This document shows, piece by piece, positions 1-11,289 of a stretch of DNA of 64,000 nt. The notes below the pieces were generated by a model. The model worked only from the letters and a program-made list of their open reading frames with translations. It ran no database searches and was not told the DNA's origin. The translations under genes were made by a program, and so were the position numbers. Numbering within the stretch: position 1 is the stretch's first letter; every line of letters begins with the position of its first letter. The stretch is taken from the NCBI GenBank assembly GCA_902806595.1, contig CADCXC010000004.1, positions 2,852,001 through 2,916,000 of the forward strand, read 5' to 3'. The DNA is from Pyrenopolyporus hunteri. Taxonomy: Eukaryota; Ascomycota; Sordariomycetes; Xylariales; Hypoxylaceae.

Positions 1-56
1 TGATAGGATATCCGTGGTTCCTGAAACTGTTCGCCGGCGTCTACCACCAGCCCTAA
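1..56 (+). CDS. 3' end of an unknown protein-coding gene (partial)
   Basis: The first bases read open in one frame (codons start at position 3) and end at TAA 54-56, giving a C-terminus close to IGYPWFLKLFAGVYHQP. Nearly all codons end in G or C (CCG, TTC, CTG, GTC, TAC, CAG, CCC), which matches the codon preference of well-expressed genes here and differs from the AT-richer sequence that follows. The upstream part lies outside the window, so the product cannot be named. It could also be a chance frame, because only 17 codons are visible. Confidence 0.45.
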   Translation, partial: IGYPWFLKLFAGVYHQP

Positions 57-2791
57 TGCGGAACTTAACGTTTGCCATCCCTGCGTGGCGCTTTTTTCTT
101 GATTTATTACCTTATCGCTTTGCCTGCTGAACGCATGTGCTTCCAACCAAAACGACGAAACGAAAACGGGCCTGGAAAGGACCCAGCTAAGATAAACGCA
201 GCTAAGATATGCCAATCCCGAGCTGTTAACCTAGGTGCTTATTCGACATACAGCTTCCTTCTCAGCTCTGGAATAGTATCACGTAACAGCTTTCCCGGTC
301 TTAATCCCTTTTATTCTTTCCTTTTTTTGTTTTCCTTCTCGTAAGATTAGCCCCCTTCTAATAATGGTCGCATCCCAATCTCCTGAGTAAGCCACATACT
401 GATTGCAGTCATTGGCTTGTGAATAGTACACGCTATCAGTCTCTAATAAGATGAGGTCAAGGTGACCAGCGCATCCATATATCCCTGTATTATAATTAAA
501 CCTCTTGTGGGACGAGCCAGGTGTAATTATAAAAAAGACAGTTGATTTATGTTGATGACGAGATGGTACATAGATCACGTCAGGTAGATTGCCGTAGATT
601 GACCACTTAGACTCTAAACGAACCCCCCCCTTCACCCGAACTACTGCGTTACCTGAGCAGTTGGTGGTATAGGAAAAAAAAACAAGTACGTTTAATGTTC
701 GGACGTCAGGTCAACTGTTGGTGTGTTGGGAAAAAGGGATGCATCTCGTCGCTGACTGACCGAAAAGTTGGCAGTTATGAGCATTTTCTTGTCTGTTACC
801 AACCGGAGGCACAAACGTGCGTGTGCGTGTGCGTGTGTGTGTATGTGCATGTGTGTATATAGATATTTCCGTGCCCCTGCGACGGTATGACGAGAGGCAA
901 CCTGTGTTCCCAAAGCATATCATTGACTATTGACCTAGTGTGGCTTGTGTGAAGTCTTATATCACGTACCAACGTATAGCGTCCCTACCCTCTATATGCC
1001 CGTGTCCAAAAAGGACGTCTCATGATACCGATAGATGCAGCCAAACTGTCACGCATGCACAAGCCACTCGATCGCAAACGTTGGACCAGATTGCGGGAGG
1101 AGCGGGATGTGATCGTAGCGATGCGAACCTGCGAGTCATGGAGAAGATTTTCCTCTCTCGGAACTCGTCGCCGCCTTTTACCTACATCCGGGATTTCATT
1201 GTCATGGTAGCAATCTATATACTGTGCTTCTCCCATGGATGAGCAGGCCAGGTCGGTCAGGTAATTATGTAGGTGGTATTGCACATAATTCAGCCAAGCT
1301 GGCCGGATTGTGCGACCTCGTTCTGCCCTATCCAGCAACGCAAGAATGATTTTATTATTAGGTATGGGAAGCTTAGCACATCCAGGAGTACGGATGCCAA
1401 GCTGTTGAACTTCTCCCCTACCCTCCCTCCCTCTTCCCCAATTACGGATATCCGAATATACTAATGTCTCTTTTTTTCTTTACCTACATGTATGCCCGCC
1501 CATCTTTCGTAGCGTTAGCGTCTACGCATGACAACTCGCATCCATGGTCGGTTTAGACATATCTTACACAGGCAGAAAAACCCTGAGCCGGGATCTACCC
1601 CTTTCGTGAACACCTCGAAGCAATCCCGTAGTAGGGCCCACCATCCCAATCCGCGCCGAGGGATCCAGCCCATCAGGCCGCGCGGATCCTCACATCACTC
1701 CGGGGGGCGAAGAAGAAAAATTTCTTTACCCTACCTAAGATACCCTGAGGGCGCAGATATGGATAAGGGAATAGTAAGGGGCCCGTCGATGCTACCCAGG
1801 TTATTTTGATCCAAACCTTTTCGGAAATTATCAGGTTGAATGAGGAGAGGCACGCAACGCAAAAGAGACGGAAACGGAACCCTTGTCGCCATGTGGTAGC
1901 CGGGCATACCCACCATCAAAGATCAACGGACGGCGCAGTCCCGTTTCTAGTTCTAGGGCAGAGAACGGGAGATCGGGTATCGGGTACCGTCCCCGTCAAA
2001 AGCTTGTCTGCCATGTATGTCTGTTATGGCTGTTGGGGTTATAATAAAACATACCCTGCCACCGTATCTACCGCGCGTATCAGTGGATATGAGAGAAGGA
2101 CTTGGAGTGATCTCCAAACTGGAAATCTAGAATCTGATTCATCTCCATATACGGCATGTTTGCAGAGCTTATCTAGTTCGCGATCGCCACCCACGTCTTT
2201 TTGTGTCTCGCCCCCTTAGAGATCATTCAGACGAATGCGCCGCATGCAGAATAATGAGCCCTATCGTCCGCGCCACACCACACGGAACCCTTTCTCAGGC
2301 CGAGCCTAGTCCGCACCGGCGTAGATGTATTCCCAGTGGTTAGGGAATCCGAAACATACCTGCTGAAGTAGGTAGGTAGCATGTATCACCTACACAACTA
2401 CCGTCGGCCCACGGTTTTATTAAGGGTAGCATCCTCTCGACACGCAATCCCCTTCCCCCCCCCCAAAAAAAAAAAAAAAACGCCTAGGTATAGGTAAATA
2501 GGTAGGTAGCAGCCAACGCGTACGGCGGACGCAGCAAAGCCACTATCCAACTCCCGAGAGTACTTATTAAAGAAAAAATTGGATACGCAGAATGGAGATA
2601 CATGTATATCACCACTCCAGGTGTAGTGAGAATACATAGCCCATTTGTATTGATAGGTAACTATAACCTGACCACCTCTAGCCAAACACAAAGGAGGACC
2701 TAGAAACGCTCAAGCTCTGGAATTCCAGTAAAAGACAGCGCTGACTACGGTAGGTTATTTACAACCGACCAAAGTACGTCCCTAGATCCCT
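57..2791. other. Intergenic stretch without a supported gene
   Basis: About 2.7 kb with no reading frame that shows a recognisable protein or can be extended across plausible introns. It holds a GT/GC dinucleotide microsatellite near 817-859, a C-run followed by an A-run near 2455-2480, and several TAGG/CCTA motifs (for example 2365-2380 and 2485-2510). The right end is downstream of the GFA-domain gene. Confidence 0.6.
817..859. repeat. GT/GC dinucleotide microsatellite
   Basis: Roughly 43 bases of alternating GT with interspersed GC and AT steps, ending in TATATAG. It is a simple sequence repeat in non-coding DNA. The overlapping histidine/threonine-rich reading frames on the other strand are products of this repeat and are not genes. 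Confidence 0.8.
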
Positions 2792-3421
2792 TCACTGGGG
2801 CTTCGTCAGAGGCATGGCTGTATGCGGGCTCCTGACGTATTGGCTGACCCAACGCAACTTTTTGCCGCGATTGCACTCTATGGAAGGCTCCGGTATCAAT
2901 GCGAGGTTATCGAATATACCGATCGGTATGAAGACTTGCCAAAAGTGGTCGTGGGTCATTAACACAGTCGACGCACAATTCCCACAGAAGACCCTCTGCC
3001 GGGTAGCGTCTGTATACTTTCGGCCATGTTGACTCTCCCCTGTAACCGAAATACACTGCTACAAATCAGTCGCGAAGTTTTGGATCGTAGGGAATAGTAG
3101 GCGGGCAAGTTATACGGGCGAAAAGGCGGAGGCTTAAAGCAGATGACGGAAGTGATAGGTGAGCGGGCTACGTACGGTCGGGTCACACATGACGATTGTC
3201 GCAAATGCGCTACCAAAAGTCCTTCTGCAGCAACGGCCATGACACAGGTATGTTAATCGCGGAACTTCGTTGAGTTCAAGACTTAGGCTACCGCAGCGGC
3301 AAGAACCTGTAATCAGTGGAGGGGGTGAGGGTGGTCTCGGTCCCCGGGGGTATCTATTTGTGTTCCGAGGGCGTCTATTTATGTTCGGAGGGTATCCATT
3401 GATGTCCTGAAGCAGACTCAT
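2792..3421 (-). CDS. GFA/CENP-V domain protein with an altered zinc ligand (2 exons)
   Basis: Exon 1 is 3421-3176 and exon 2 is 3058-2792, with stop TGA at 2794-2792. The intron starts GTACGT and ends at a tandem TAGCAG acceptor, so the product is 170 aa, or 169 if the second AG is used. After a proline/arginine-rich leader with imperfect repeats (residues 7-27) comes the zinc-binding fold of glutathione-dependent formaldehyde-activating enzyme relatives. Visible motifs are C41-x-C43, then CHGRCCRR (C60 to C65) followed by GSAFA, then FCGNC (C107, C110), and a C-terminal RGKKLRWV similar to the end of family members. The usual CxCxxC catalytic zinc site has Gly at its second cysteine position (residue 62), so enzymatic activity is doubtful. 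Joining the exons restores one open frame with no stop, which argues for a real gene. The substrate is unknown. A recently decaying copy is the main alternative. Confidence 0.7.
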
Positions 3422-4708
3422 GATGGCGAGTCTACTGAGATGCGAACGAGCCTTTCTTAGACGGCAAGATATAATTATTTCGCTAAATATGAACGAACGT
3501 ATGGATAGCCGGTGTCGATAATTGAACTCGAGGAGAGGCTATCTTTTGATCAGGGTCGACTTGTTTACATTGAATTATCGGCAAAGTTGAAAGGGGAATG
3601 GGTTTTAAAGGTGCTTGGAATCGTCTAAATTTGGAAACTGTATCTGGGATCGGCCTGAGAAGGGAGTATCGTAACCACTGCAATATTTAACCTATACTCC
3701 TCAAAGCCCCTGCCTTGTTTATGGTAAGAAGTGCATGAGTTAACTACAGAAGGCATAATTCAGGGGCCATAGTCATTCTCGTACTGAGATTATAGCAGGT
3801 GCCGCCCTTCGATTCGCGCTGAGAGTTTAAGTACGTTAAGGTAGATGTGTATAGCGTAGCCCTACCGAGTAGATGAAATCAACGAATAACATTGCTAGTG
3901 TGAGAGACTCATATATACCTACCCACCTATCTACCCAGGTAGCTAGGTAGGTATTTATGTAGGTACCTACGAAATTCTGTATAAGAGAGTGGTCTCTTTG
4001 GCCGCCTGACCGCGCGGGTTGGCCTGGCTACTCGTCACCTCGACGAAGTAGGTCTTATATTAGGGGACTCGCGCTTGTTCCCTTAAGGAGACGCTACTGA
4101 TGGACGTGTTGGCGTATTACAATGGCACTAATAAAAGACTGTCTACGATAGAGTTAAACGAGATCTTATTTAGGTAGGTAGGTACGTTTTACGTCTAGGA
4201 ACTCATCAAAGGAGCAGTTAAGTGATATGATAGGAAATCAACTGTGCGTTCATCAAAATGCGTAAGGGGTATCTCTGTCTAGGTACCTATGGACCAATCG
4301 TATCTCGTCAAGTCGTTCATCGGAAAACCTCCCCTAGCAACAGCAAAAGTCCCTTCCAGAGGGTACCTATAGAAGGCTCTTGGGCTCTTCTTCAAGCCAA
4401 GCACTAGCTATTATGATTAATCCATGCCAAATCGTCCGTCGCGATGGACCTATTCCTTCGTTTCCAGCACGAAACTCCACCTGGGAGTGTCCTTCTCTCA
4501 ATGCAATGAGCAGCTCTAGCTAAAGCAACATGTATCAGTCCAGCAATAAGCAACACCCTTTTCCGAACCCGCGTACTCCTAGACCCCAACGCCACGCAAC
4601 GTAAACCGGGCCCCCGTAGCCCCATCCGCATCGTCTCGGCTTCGAGGCGTTACCGCGAGGAATACCCTCGGACCTGCCGTTGGGTAATTCCCGGGTACTC
4701 TGGTACCT
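3422..4708. other. Intergenic stretch, TAGG/CCTA-rich
   Basis: 1.3 kb between the start of the GFA gene and the end of the next gene, both on the minus strand. It contains a dense run of TAGG/CCTA tetranucleotides at about 3914-3972, partly palindromic, and another near 4171-4185. No convincing coding sequence was found. The part next to 3421 must hold the promoter of the GFA gene. Confidence 0.6.
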
Positions 4709-5728
4709 CTACCGCCCTTTTCGGTAGGCGCGGCGCCGTTTCTGACGATTGCCCGCCTTCTCCTCCTCGTCGGACTCTTCGCTCTCGGAAGAGTCGGGCT
4801 TCCATTCCTCGTCGCCCTCGTCCCTCTTCCGCTTGGGTCGGCGGCGGCCAACTGGCTGCGGTGCTTGTCCCGGATTCTGGACGGCGTCCGGGACAGCAAC
4901 GACGCTACCAGAGGCGTCGGACTCCCAACTCTGGGAGGTGGTTGGGTCGGATTGGGAGCCGCTGGTGTCGGCGTCCACATCTTCACTAAGGGAGCCCCCG
5001 GCAGGAGACTCTTCGAGTTCCGCCGGGACCTTGTAAGTGAATTTGATGTGGACCGGAGGCGGAGAGGGAGAGGGCGAGGGAGAGGAAGAGTCGTCATCCG
5101 AGGAACCAGAGGACTCCCTCTGGACCCCCCGGTTGGCGCGGGGTGCCGGCACATCCTCGATACTAGCAACCATCCTCCCCGGGTCCAGGTTGGTGATGAT
5201 TTGCTGGTTGCTGTAGTAGTCGCTGTTCCCCAGGATGAAGATCGCTACGGATTGCTTCACCCTCTTGACAAGACGGCGTAGCTGCCGTCTTTCAAGGATC
5301 GTGAGCTGTTTGTCACGATCGGGGAACGAGCACTGCGGGGAGGTGGGAGGATCGCGTGTGGAGAGGGGAGAAGGATGGGGAATTATGGTTAATTCCCCGG
5401 GGAGAACGGGTGGCTTCGAACCAGTCGGCGCCTGCGCGACTGGTTCGGGAGCCGCCCGATCATAGTGGCCCGGATAGGGCACGGGGTAGTTCCCGGAACC
5501 CATGCTTTAATAGTAAGTCAGTACATGTAACGATATAGCAAGTCAATGAATGAGGAAAGGAATTCTTAAGATTACTTACTAGTAGTTACACGGGTTCCAG
5601 TTTGCCCACCGTTCAGTCGCCGGCGAGACTAAACGGTCGCTGGGATCGCTCAGGTCGGCGAGGTTGACGACCTGCTGGTAGAGCCAGGCCGGCACTCGAA
5701 TGACGTGGGCGTCTCGTCGTGACGCCAT
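4709..5728 (-). CDS. Unknown nuclear-looking acidic/basic protein, 314 aa (2 exons)
   Basis: Exon 1 is 5728-5580 and exon 2 is 5504-4709, with a 75-bp intron (GTAAGT donor, TTAAAG acceptor). The junction completes codon TAC and keeps the frame, so translation starts at 5728 and not at the internal ATG at 5503. The first 50 residues form a compact, tryptophan-containing segment. Residues near 110-165 carry an Arg/Lys-rich helix (RRQLRRLVKRVKQSV) followed by a folded-looking stretch. The rest is low complexity: Ser/Asp runs, Pro-Ser repeats, and an acidic Glu/Asp block. Two basic clusters (RRRPKRKR and RQKRRRAYRKGR) look like nuclear localisation signals, so a nuclear role is inferred. I do not recognise a family. 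Confidence 0.8.
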
Positions 5729-7184
5729 CTTGTGCTGGTTAGCTTGACAATTTCGATAATAGATTGCTCCAATACAAGATTATGGTATCAAGGTGCTGTC
5801 TCCCTCGTGTCCAAGTACGTGAGAGTTCCAAGTTTCGTTGCGAATAAGGGCGGGGGGCCTTCGTTGGATTGGACTCGAGAGGTTTGACAACAAGATAGTT
5901 ATGACACTTGTGTATAATGAAAGATTGTTACTCACTTTTATTTGTCTTGTTGGCGGAAAGGTGGGTAGGTATGTGTGTATGTGTGCGTGTGTTGGGGTTG
6001 GTGCGTTGACTCGAAAGACCAGCTTTGGAGAGACTGTAGGAAGATTTCGGAAGTAAGAGCGCTTAGGGAAGAGTGAGTTGAAGTTGTTTAAAAAAAAAAA
6101 AGAGAGAGAGACAGAGGGAAAAAAAAGAGGTTGTGGAATCTGTGTGGGAGGAAGTTTGGTAGGTACCTAGGTGGTTCGTGAAAATTTGGCAAATGGAGGG
6201 GCCAGAGTCGGTTGAAAAAACGAAGTACTCATCATAGGGCAATGCGTGATTAGCCCAGTCAGAATTTTTTATTTAAATTTTGTGTGCACCTCAGTTTTCT
6301 TTGAGGGCAACTCGGGTAGGTAGGTACCTATTCCATAGCAACCCATAGGTGCCTTGGGACGTGACCGATGCATATAATCCCCTAGGAGACGGCGGGCTGG
6401 AACTCGAGCGCCGCCAACACAACCTTTGTCACGCGCTGTAAGGTAATACCTACCCACCTATGTAAGCTGGAGAGTACTGCAATCAATATTTAAGCCACCC
6501 AGATGAAAGAAATAGGGTATGACATACTGCTACAAAGGTATTGATCTACTACAGCCCCTTTATGAAGATTCTTGTACGACAGGGCACTACTAAGAGCTAT
6601 ATTTCAAACGATTCCAGGTTTACTTTTGCACTTAAAATCGAAGGCTCATTGTCCTAAAGATATTTTAAACGAGTGATAGAGAAAGTAGGCTTTGGGGGGA
6701 TGGCCGCAGAAACACCACGAAGTCAATAATCTATATAGAAAGGAGCATAGGGCGAGTAATGGCTACACCAGACCACCCTGTGGAGCTATAACTTTCTCTT
6801 ATAACGATTGTGATATAGGTTGAGCCTCTTATAATTTAGTTGTTCAAACCGTTAGTCAAAACATTACACGTATAAATGTTTGGTTTCTGGTTTGACGAAA
6901 CCTGCTTTCTATTGGTCACCCAGTTGTTCAGGATTGGATTTTTGATTGGAACAAATCATTGTTATCTCATAGTCACAATATGGCGATTTTACCGAACCCT
7001 CTACCAACTTAGGGATGTACCCGAGGCTCCCATGACCTGTACTAAGTTCATCCAAGCACCCAAGATTGCAAAAAGAGTGACATATGGGAGGGCGGGTCAT
7101 GTATTCCTAAGTGCTAAACAGGACAACTTTCTGCCCGTAACCTATCTATTCCTCTAAGACCGACATATACTCAGTTTATTCTGC
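5729..7184. other. Intergenic stretch without a supported gene
   Basis: 1.45 kb that includes the promoter of the 314-aa gene (adjacent to 5728). It contains A-rich and GA-rich runs at about 6090-6130 and palindromic TAGGTACCTA-type motifs near 6160 and 6316. The part from 6480 to 7180 is AT-rich and carries only short chance reading frames. Confidence 0.6.
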
Positions 7185-7607
7185 TCAGTTAGAGGAGCTT
7201 TTGATCTGAGCAATAAGTTGCAGTAGGTGGGCCTCTATCTCTGCTGTGACACCCCTGGGATAGTAGTAGGACTGCGGGCGTTGACGAGGTAGAAGAGGGT
7301 CATCATAGTCCTCTAGAACGCCGATCGTCAGCAAATAGGTCCCGGGTCATGGTTCTGATCACCAGAAGAGACGACCAAAACTCGGACGTAGGTATGACTT
7401 ACTCATGTTGAACATCTGGTCGGCAAGCCTAGCTTGCGCAAGATCTAGCTCCTCCCGGGACTTCTTATCGTTCCAAGTGGCTACTCTAGCTTCCGAGGAC
7501 GAGTCTGGAGTGAAAGTATTCTCGCTGAAGGATTGAGTGGGTGTGTGAAGCTGGCCTGTTACACGCGAGGCGAGTTGCCGGGACGAGCTGGGAGTATTGC
7601 TTTGCAT
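7185..7607 (-). CDS. Small unknown protein, 110 aa (2 exons)
   Basis: Exon 1 is 7607-7403 and exon 2 is 7312-7185, with a 90-bp intron (GTAAGT donor, TGCTGAC branch-like site, TTCTAG acceptor). The junction codon is AAG and the frame stays open to TGA at 7187-7185. The N-terminal half is Ser/Thr/Gln-rich. Residues about 45-70 form a charged helix (SREELDLAQARLADQMFNM). The C-terminal part is tyrosine/proline-rich and then helical. No family is recognised. The splice signals and clean frame closure support a gene, but upstream exons are possible. It is divergently arranged with the SUZ-domain gene, with about 860 bp between their starts. Confidence 0.6.
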
Positions 7608-8471
7608 GGCTGCTGCGTATCTCCCTAGCTTCTTTGATAGATGATAAGGAGTGAATGCTTGGTTGACGTGTTCTATAAGTCTATCCCGGCCTCTCTATTC
7701 TTGTAGAAGCCCTAGCCGTGGACTTATTAGGGGTTGAGTATACTAAGGGATTATTAGCTTATGATGAACCATGGAGAGACGCTTAGATGAGTACCTACTT
7801 TTTGACTGGGTTATATACCGGGCAGGGGGTGATATGGATTATTAGTATTAAGCAAGCTTATTTATTCTGAGAAACAGTGTATAGTACCAAGCAGAGCAAA
7901 GATATTAGATGGATTTGCTGTAGCGATCCAATGTTCTGTTGAAGAGTTGAAGGAGTTGGTATAGTTCGGGTACAAATGAAGTTGGAACTGAGGTCGGTAA
8001 TTGACGGCCCCCATGTACCACTATGTAGCAACGGCTCCTCTGATTGGCTACACAGGTACCTGTATCTTCCTGGATCGCTCTTGTACAATACATGGGTACA
8101 TACATGCACTGTAACCCCCCAACTTAGGTAAGCCGCGCATGTTACTTCCCACTAATTGAACCTCCATGTCCCCAAGGAAAGGGGACATGGTGGTACCTAG
8201 GTCCACCCTAAGGTCTCGTACCTAACTGTACCGTATGTACCTAACCTAATGACTTAAGGCCGTTCGCGAAAAATCTCCCCTCATAACTTCCAACTGTCGC
8301 AGCCTTCCGCTTCCCGATCCTAACATGGTTACATTCCTGAACCTGCGATTGCGTCGAGAAGCGGAATAGTATTAGTCCCACTGCGTATTAATTCTAATAC
8401 TTGCCCGCCCTCGTGCATTCTCTCCCCTTTCCTCCATCCACACGAACGCCGCACCTCAAAACCCATCATCA
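7608..8471. other. Divergent promoter region between the 110-aa gene and the SUZ gene
   Basis: 864 bp separate two divergent starts, so both promoters lie here. It contains a perfect 10-bp hairpin (8164-8173 with 8181-8190), a palindromic GGTACCTAGG site beside it, and a C-rich stretch just before the ATG at 8472. No gene was found. Confidence 0.55.
8164..8190. repeat. Perfect 10-bp inverted repeat (hairpin)
   Basis: CCATGTCCCC (8164-8173) pairs exactly with GGGGACATGG (8181-8190) around a 7-base loop. It lies about 280 bp upstream of the SUZ gene start. It could be a protein-binding site or a structured transcript element; the sequence alone does not decide. Confidence 0.6.
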
Positions 8472-9463
8472 ATGGCGAAGAAGACGACTAAGGTCCCCGA
8501 TGCTTGGGACGATGATGACTGGGAGGTCCAGGCGGATAAAGCCGCCACGACAGCAGACCAGAACCCCGAGTCGGAACCACCATTGACCCGAGCAGAGCGC
8601 CTAGCACAGCACGCCGAGTCGAACAGGAAGCTCTGGGAGTCCGCGTACGTCTTCCCTGCCCCTAGCCCTGCCCTCTCCATTCCATATTCCACATTCCATC
8701 CCACATTCCTCCCCCCTTCTCCCCTTCTCCCACTAACACTCCTCCCAGCGAAGCGCCCCCCGAAACATTCCACTACCTCGCCGCGCGCTCCGACCCGCCC
8801 CTCGCAACGGGCTTCAAGCCCGCCGTCAAAGTGCTCAGCCGGAAGCCGGCCGCGAACTCCAAGGCCGGCGAGGACTCGGACTCGGACGCGGACGGGTCGA
8901 AGAAGGCGCCGGCGCTCACGCCCGAGCAGATCCTCGCGAAGCAGCAGCGCGAGCGCGAGGAGAAGCAGCGGCGGTACGACGAGGCGCGCGCCAAGATCTT
9001 CGGCACGAGCGCGACCGCGGGCGCAGGCGCAGGTGGTGTGGGGAACTCCGGCTCGAATCCCCCTTCGTCGGGAGGCTCGACGCCCGGGGCCGTGACGCCG
9101 CCGCGGTCGGTCGAGGGGCGGGGGTTGAGGGGTCGGGGGAGAGGCGGAGGAAGAGGCGGACACAGGCATAACGAAAGCCGAGGAGAGAGAGGTAGGGATC
9201 GAGATAGGGACGGCAACAACCAGCGCCCTGGTAGCCAGTCTGGTGGTGGCGGCCGGGAGCTCTACGATCCGAATTACTCGCCTAAGCCGGGATTCCAGCT
9301 CGAACGGAGAGGGAATAGTAACAGTAACACTGACGGTGGAGCCCCGTTATCTCGGCGACCGATCCCACGGGAGGAAGATCAAGCCATCCGCGCGCCACGA
9401 GGCCCAGATGGGAGTGGAAGAGGGGGATTCGGGTTCGCTAGACGAGGCGCAAAAGGCAGTTGA
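8472..9463 (+). CDS. SUZ and SUZ-C domain RNA-binding protein, SZRD1-like (2 exons)
   Basis: Exon 1 is 8472-8644 and exon 2 is 8749-9463, with a 104-bp CT-rich intron (GTACGT...CCCAG), giving 295 aa. The start has an acidic DAWDDDDWE segment. Residues about 80-145 match a SUZ domain: KVLSRKP, a Ser/Asp linker, then the basic helix REREEKQRRYDEARAKIFG. An Arg/Gly-rich tract follows (RGRGRGGGRGG), and the C-terminus carries a SUZ-C motif (IRAPRGPDG, then GFGFARRG). SUZ domains bind RNA and usually accompany R3H domains. No R3H is visible here, as in animal SZRD1. A cytoplasmic mRNA-binding role is inferred. The stop lies 41 bp from that of the convergent NAR1 gene, so the 3' UTRs must overlap. 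Codons in the central part are strongly GC-ending. Confidence 0.88.
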
Positions 9464-9504
9464 TACGATGGTTGTTGCGGTTCTTCTATGTACCGAACTA
9501 CGTA

Positions 9505-11289
9505 TTACCAGCCGCCGCCGATCTTGCCAGCTAATTGGACAACCCTTTCCGTGGCGCCGGCGGCCTTGTCCTTGCCTACGTCGCTCACCACCTCGCGATA
9601 GCTCGTGTATACCAACCTATCGATGTCTATACCAGTTATGCCCGCCCAATGCGCCAGGGTATCTCGAATATATGATGGAGAAACGCCGTCAACCATATCA
9701 CCTCCTTGCGCCTTATTCCCTCCGTTTTCTACCGAAGAGCCCCCGCTCTCGACCTCCTGATCGGAATCGGAGTCCTCGGCTGAGAAGTACGCCTCATCAA
9801 CTTGCGCCAGCCATTGCTTCTGTTCCTGCGGCCCAGGCTTCGACTCTAAGCCCCTCCGCTCCATTGCTACCGGATCGTCGACTTTGATCTGGCCGCCGCC
9901 GTTGGTGCAGCCCCCGGGACAGGCCATGACCTCGACGTAGGCATATTCCAGCCCAGCCTGCTTGCCCGCCGGTTTCCGTGCAGTCCCCACAGCCCTGGCA
10001 CCCGGCATCCGCGACGGCCTCGCCGGTTTCAATCTCCGGACCAGATTTTGGATATTGCGAAAGCCGTAGTATCTCGCCGCCTTGAATATAGGGTCCCCGT
10101 TTGCCGATTTCACCGTGTACTCCACAACATCGGCGTTTCGGCCGCGTACCGTCTCGATCTCCGACCCGGGGTGTCGCGCGGAGACGTACTTTAATGTGTA
10201 ATATAGATTGCCACCCGAAGTCCCCGCCAGCGGGTCTGACTGGTTTTTCCGGGAGCGGGTTGGGAAGAGAAAGCCCCGTAGCGTGGGGTCGGGGAAGGGT
10301 ATTTGAGACGAGGTGGGAATTGAAGCTTTAGATAATCCGAAGAAATCAATGTTCCTCGACTCTGTCAACATTAAGATCTCCTTGCTCGTGATAACACAGT
10401 CTACGTCCCGCACTCCCCTTCCGGGCTTCCCGTCCCCATTCCATACAGCGTCCGTTAGCTCCTCGCGGCTCGCCTCTAGTTTCTTGTCGAAGCACGGCAT
10501 CACAGCAAGATGCCATATCCGGTCCGGGGAAATCCCTAACGTCCGGCTAAGCGTAGTCTTGAGTAGAGTGCCCATGAGCGCCTGCGGTGACTTGACCCTC
10601 GATATATGCGGTAAGACATGGGGGTGCGTTTTCTCGGCATAACACACCCAACCAGGGCAACTCGACGATAATATCGGCCTTGTAACCGCGCCGTTCTCAC
10701 CCAGCGCCTCCTCCGCGCCTAGCACCAGACAGGCCTCCCTCGCCGCATTCGTATCCACCACCCACGTAAACGCATTATTCCACCTCCCGCCCGCCCGTAG
10801 GCCCTCCGGCCCCGTCAGCAGCTGCGTGACCATGCGCCCCGCGTCCCGCTCGCTAACCCCGCGCCCCGCGACCGCCGCGAGGCTCGCGCGCGTCTGCGGC
10901 GACACGCTCGCCACGAAGATCCTGCTGTCCGGGTTCTCCAGCCCCTCGACGGCGAACCCCCCGCCGCCGTCGCGTCGCGTTACGCGCAGCGCCGGCGCGC
11001 CGTCCAGGACGCTGAGAAGTTCCGAGTGGCTCTGCAGGCTGACGAGCACGGCCTCGGCGGACGTGACGCACCCGGAGCACGCCAGGCAGTCCGTCAGCGA
11101 GATCTGGGCGGGCCCTGCGTTAGGGGCGGCGGTGGGTTGTTGGCCGTCGAGGATGACCTCGTGCTCGAGGTCGCTGGAGTTCGGAGGCGGTTGTGGGGCG
11201 GTGGCGGGGAGCGTCTCGACGGGCTTGATGCAGGCTACGCCCGGGGAGATGAAGTCGTTTAGGTCGTCGGCGGAGAGGATGGCGGACAT
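9505..11289 (-). CDS. NAR1: Cytosolic Fe-S cluster assembly factor NAR1
   Basis: Single exon, 594 aa, starting with the conserved fungal N-terminus [20 protein letters not shown]. The protein is an iron-only-hydrogenase-like member of the cytosolic iron-sulfur assembly (CIA) machinery. It links the early scaffold to the targeting complex for nuclear and cytosolic Fe-S proteins. All eight expected cluster ligands are visible: C20, C68, C71 and C74 for the N-terminal cluster, and C211 (SSSCPGW), C266 (MPCFDK), C457 and C461 (ACPGGC) for the H-cluster-like site. A poorly conserved insert at about 425-450 and an acidic tail segment near 500-530 lengthen it slightly compared with yeast Nar1. It is convergent with the SUZ gene. 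The upstream 470 bp hold its promoter. The family assignment is firm. Confidence 0.97.
   Translation of the reverse strand: MSAILSADDLNDFISPGVACIKPVETLPATAPQPPPNSSDLEHEVILDGQQPTAAPNAGPAQISLTDCLACSGCVTSAEAVLVSLQSHSELLSVLDGAPALRVTRRDGGGGFAVEGLENPDSRIFVASVSPQTRASLAAVAGRGVSERDAGRMVTQLLTGPEGLRAGGRWNNAFTWVVDTNAAREACLVLGAEEALGENGAVTRPILSSSCPGWVCYAEKTHPHVLPHISRVKSPQALMGTLLKTTLSRTLGISPDRIWHLAVMPCFDKKLEASREELTDAVWNGDGKPGRGVRDVDCVITSKEILMLTESRNIDFFGLSKASIPTSSQIPFPDPTLRGFLFPTRSRKNQSDPLAGTSGGNLYYTLKYVSARHPGSEIETVRGRNADVVEYTVKSANGDPIFKAARYYGFRNIQNLVRRLKPARPSRMPGARAVGTARKPAGKQAGLEYAYVEVMACPGGCTNGGGQIKVDDPVAMERRGLESKPGPQEQKQWLAQVDEAYFSAEDSDSDQEVESGGSSVENGGNKAQGGDMVDGVSPSYIRDTLAHWAGITGIDIDRLVYTSYREVVSDVGKDKAAGATERVVQLAGKIGGGW

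Noticed and set aside
985..1338. 117-codon minus-strand frame
   Set aside because: No motif, overlapped by two other frames of equal quality, and no codon preference.
4865..5281. 138-codon plus-strand frame
   Set aside because: It is the antisense shadow of the 314-aa minus-strand gene.
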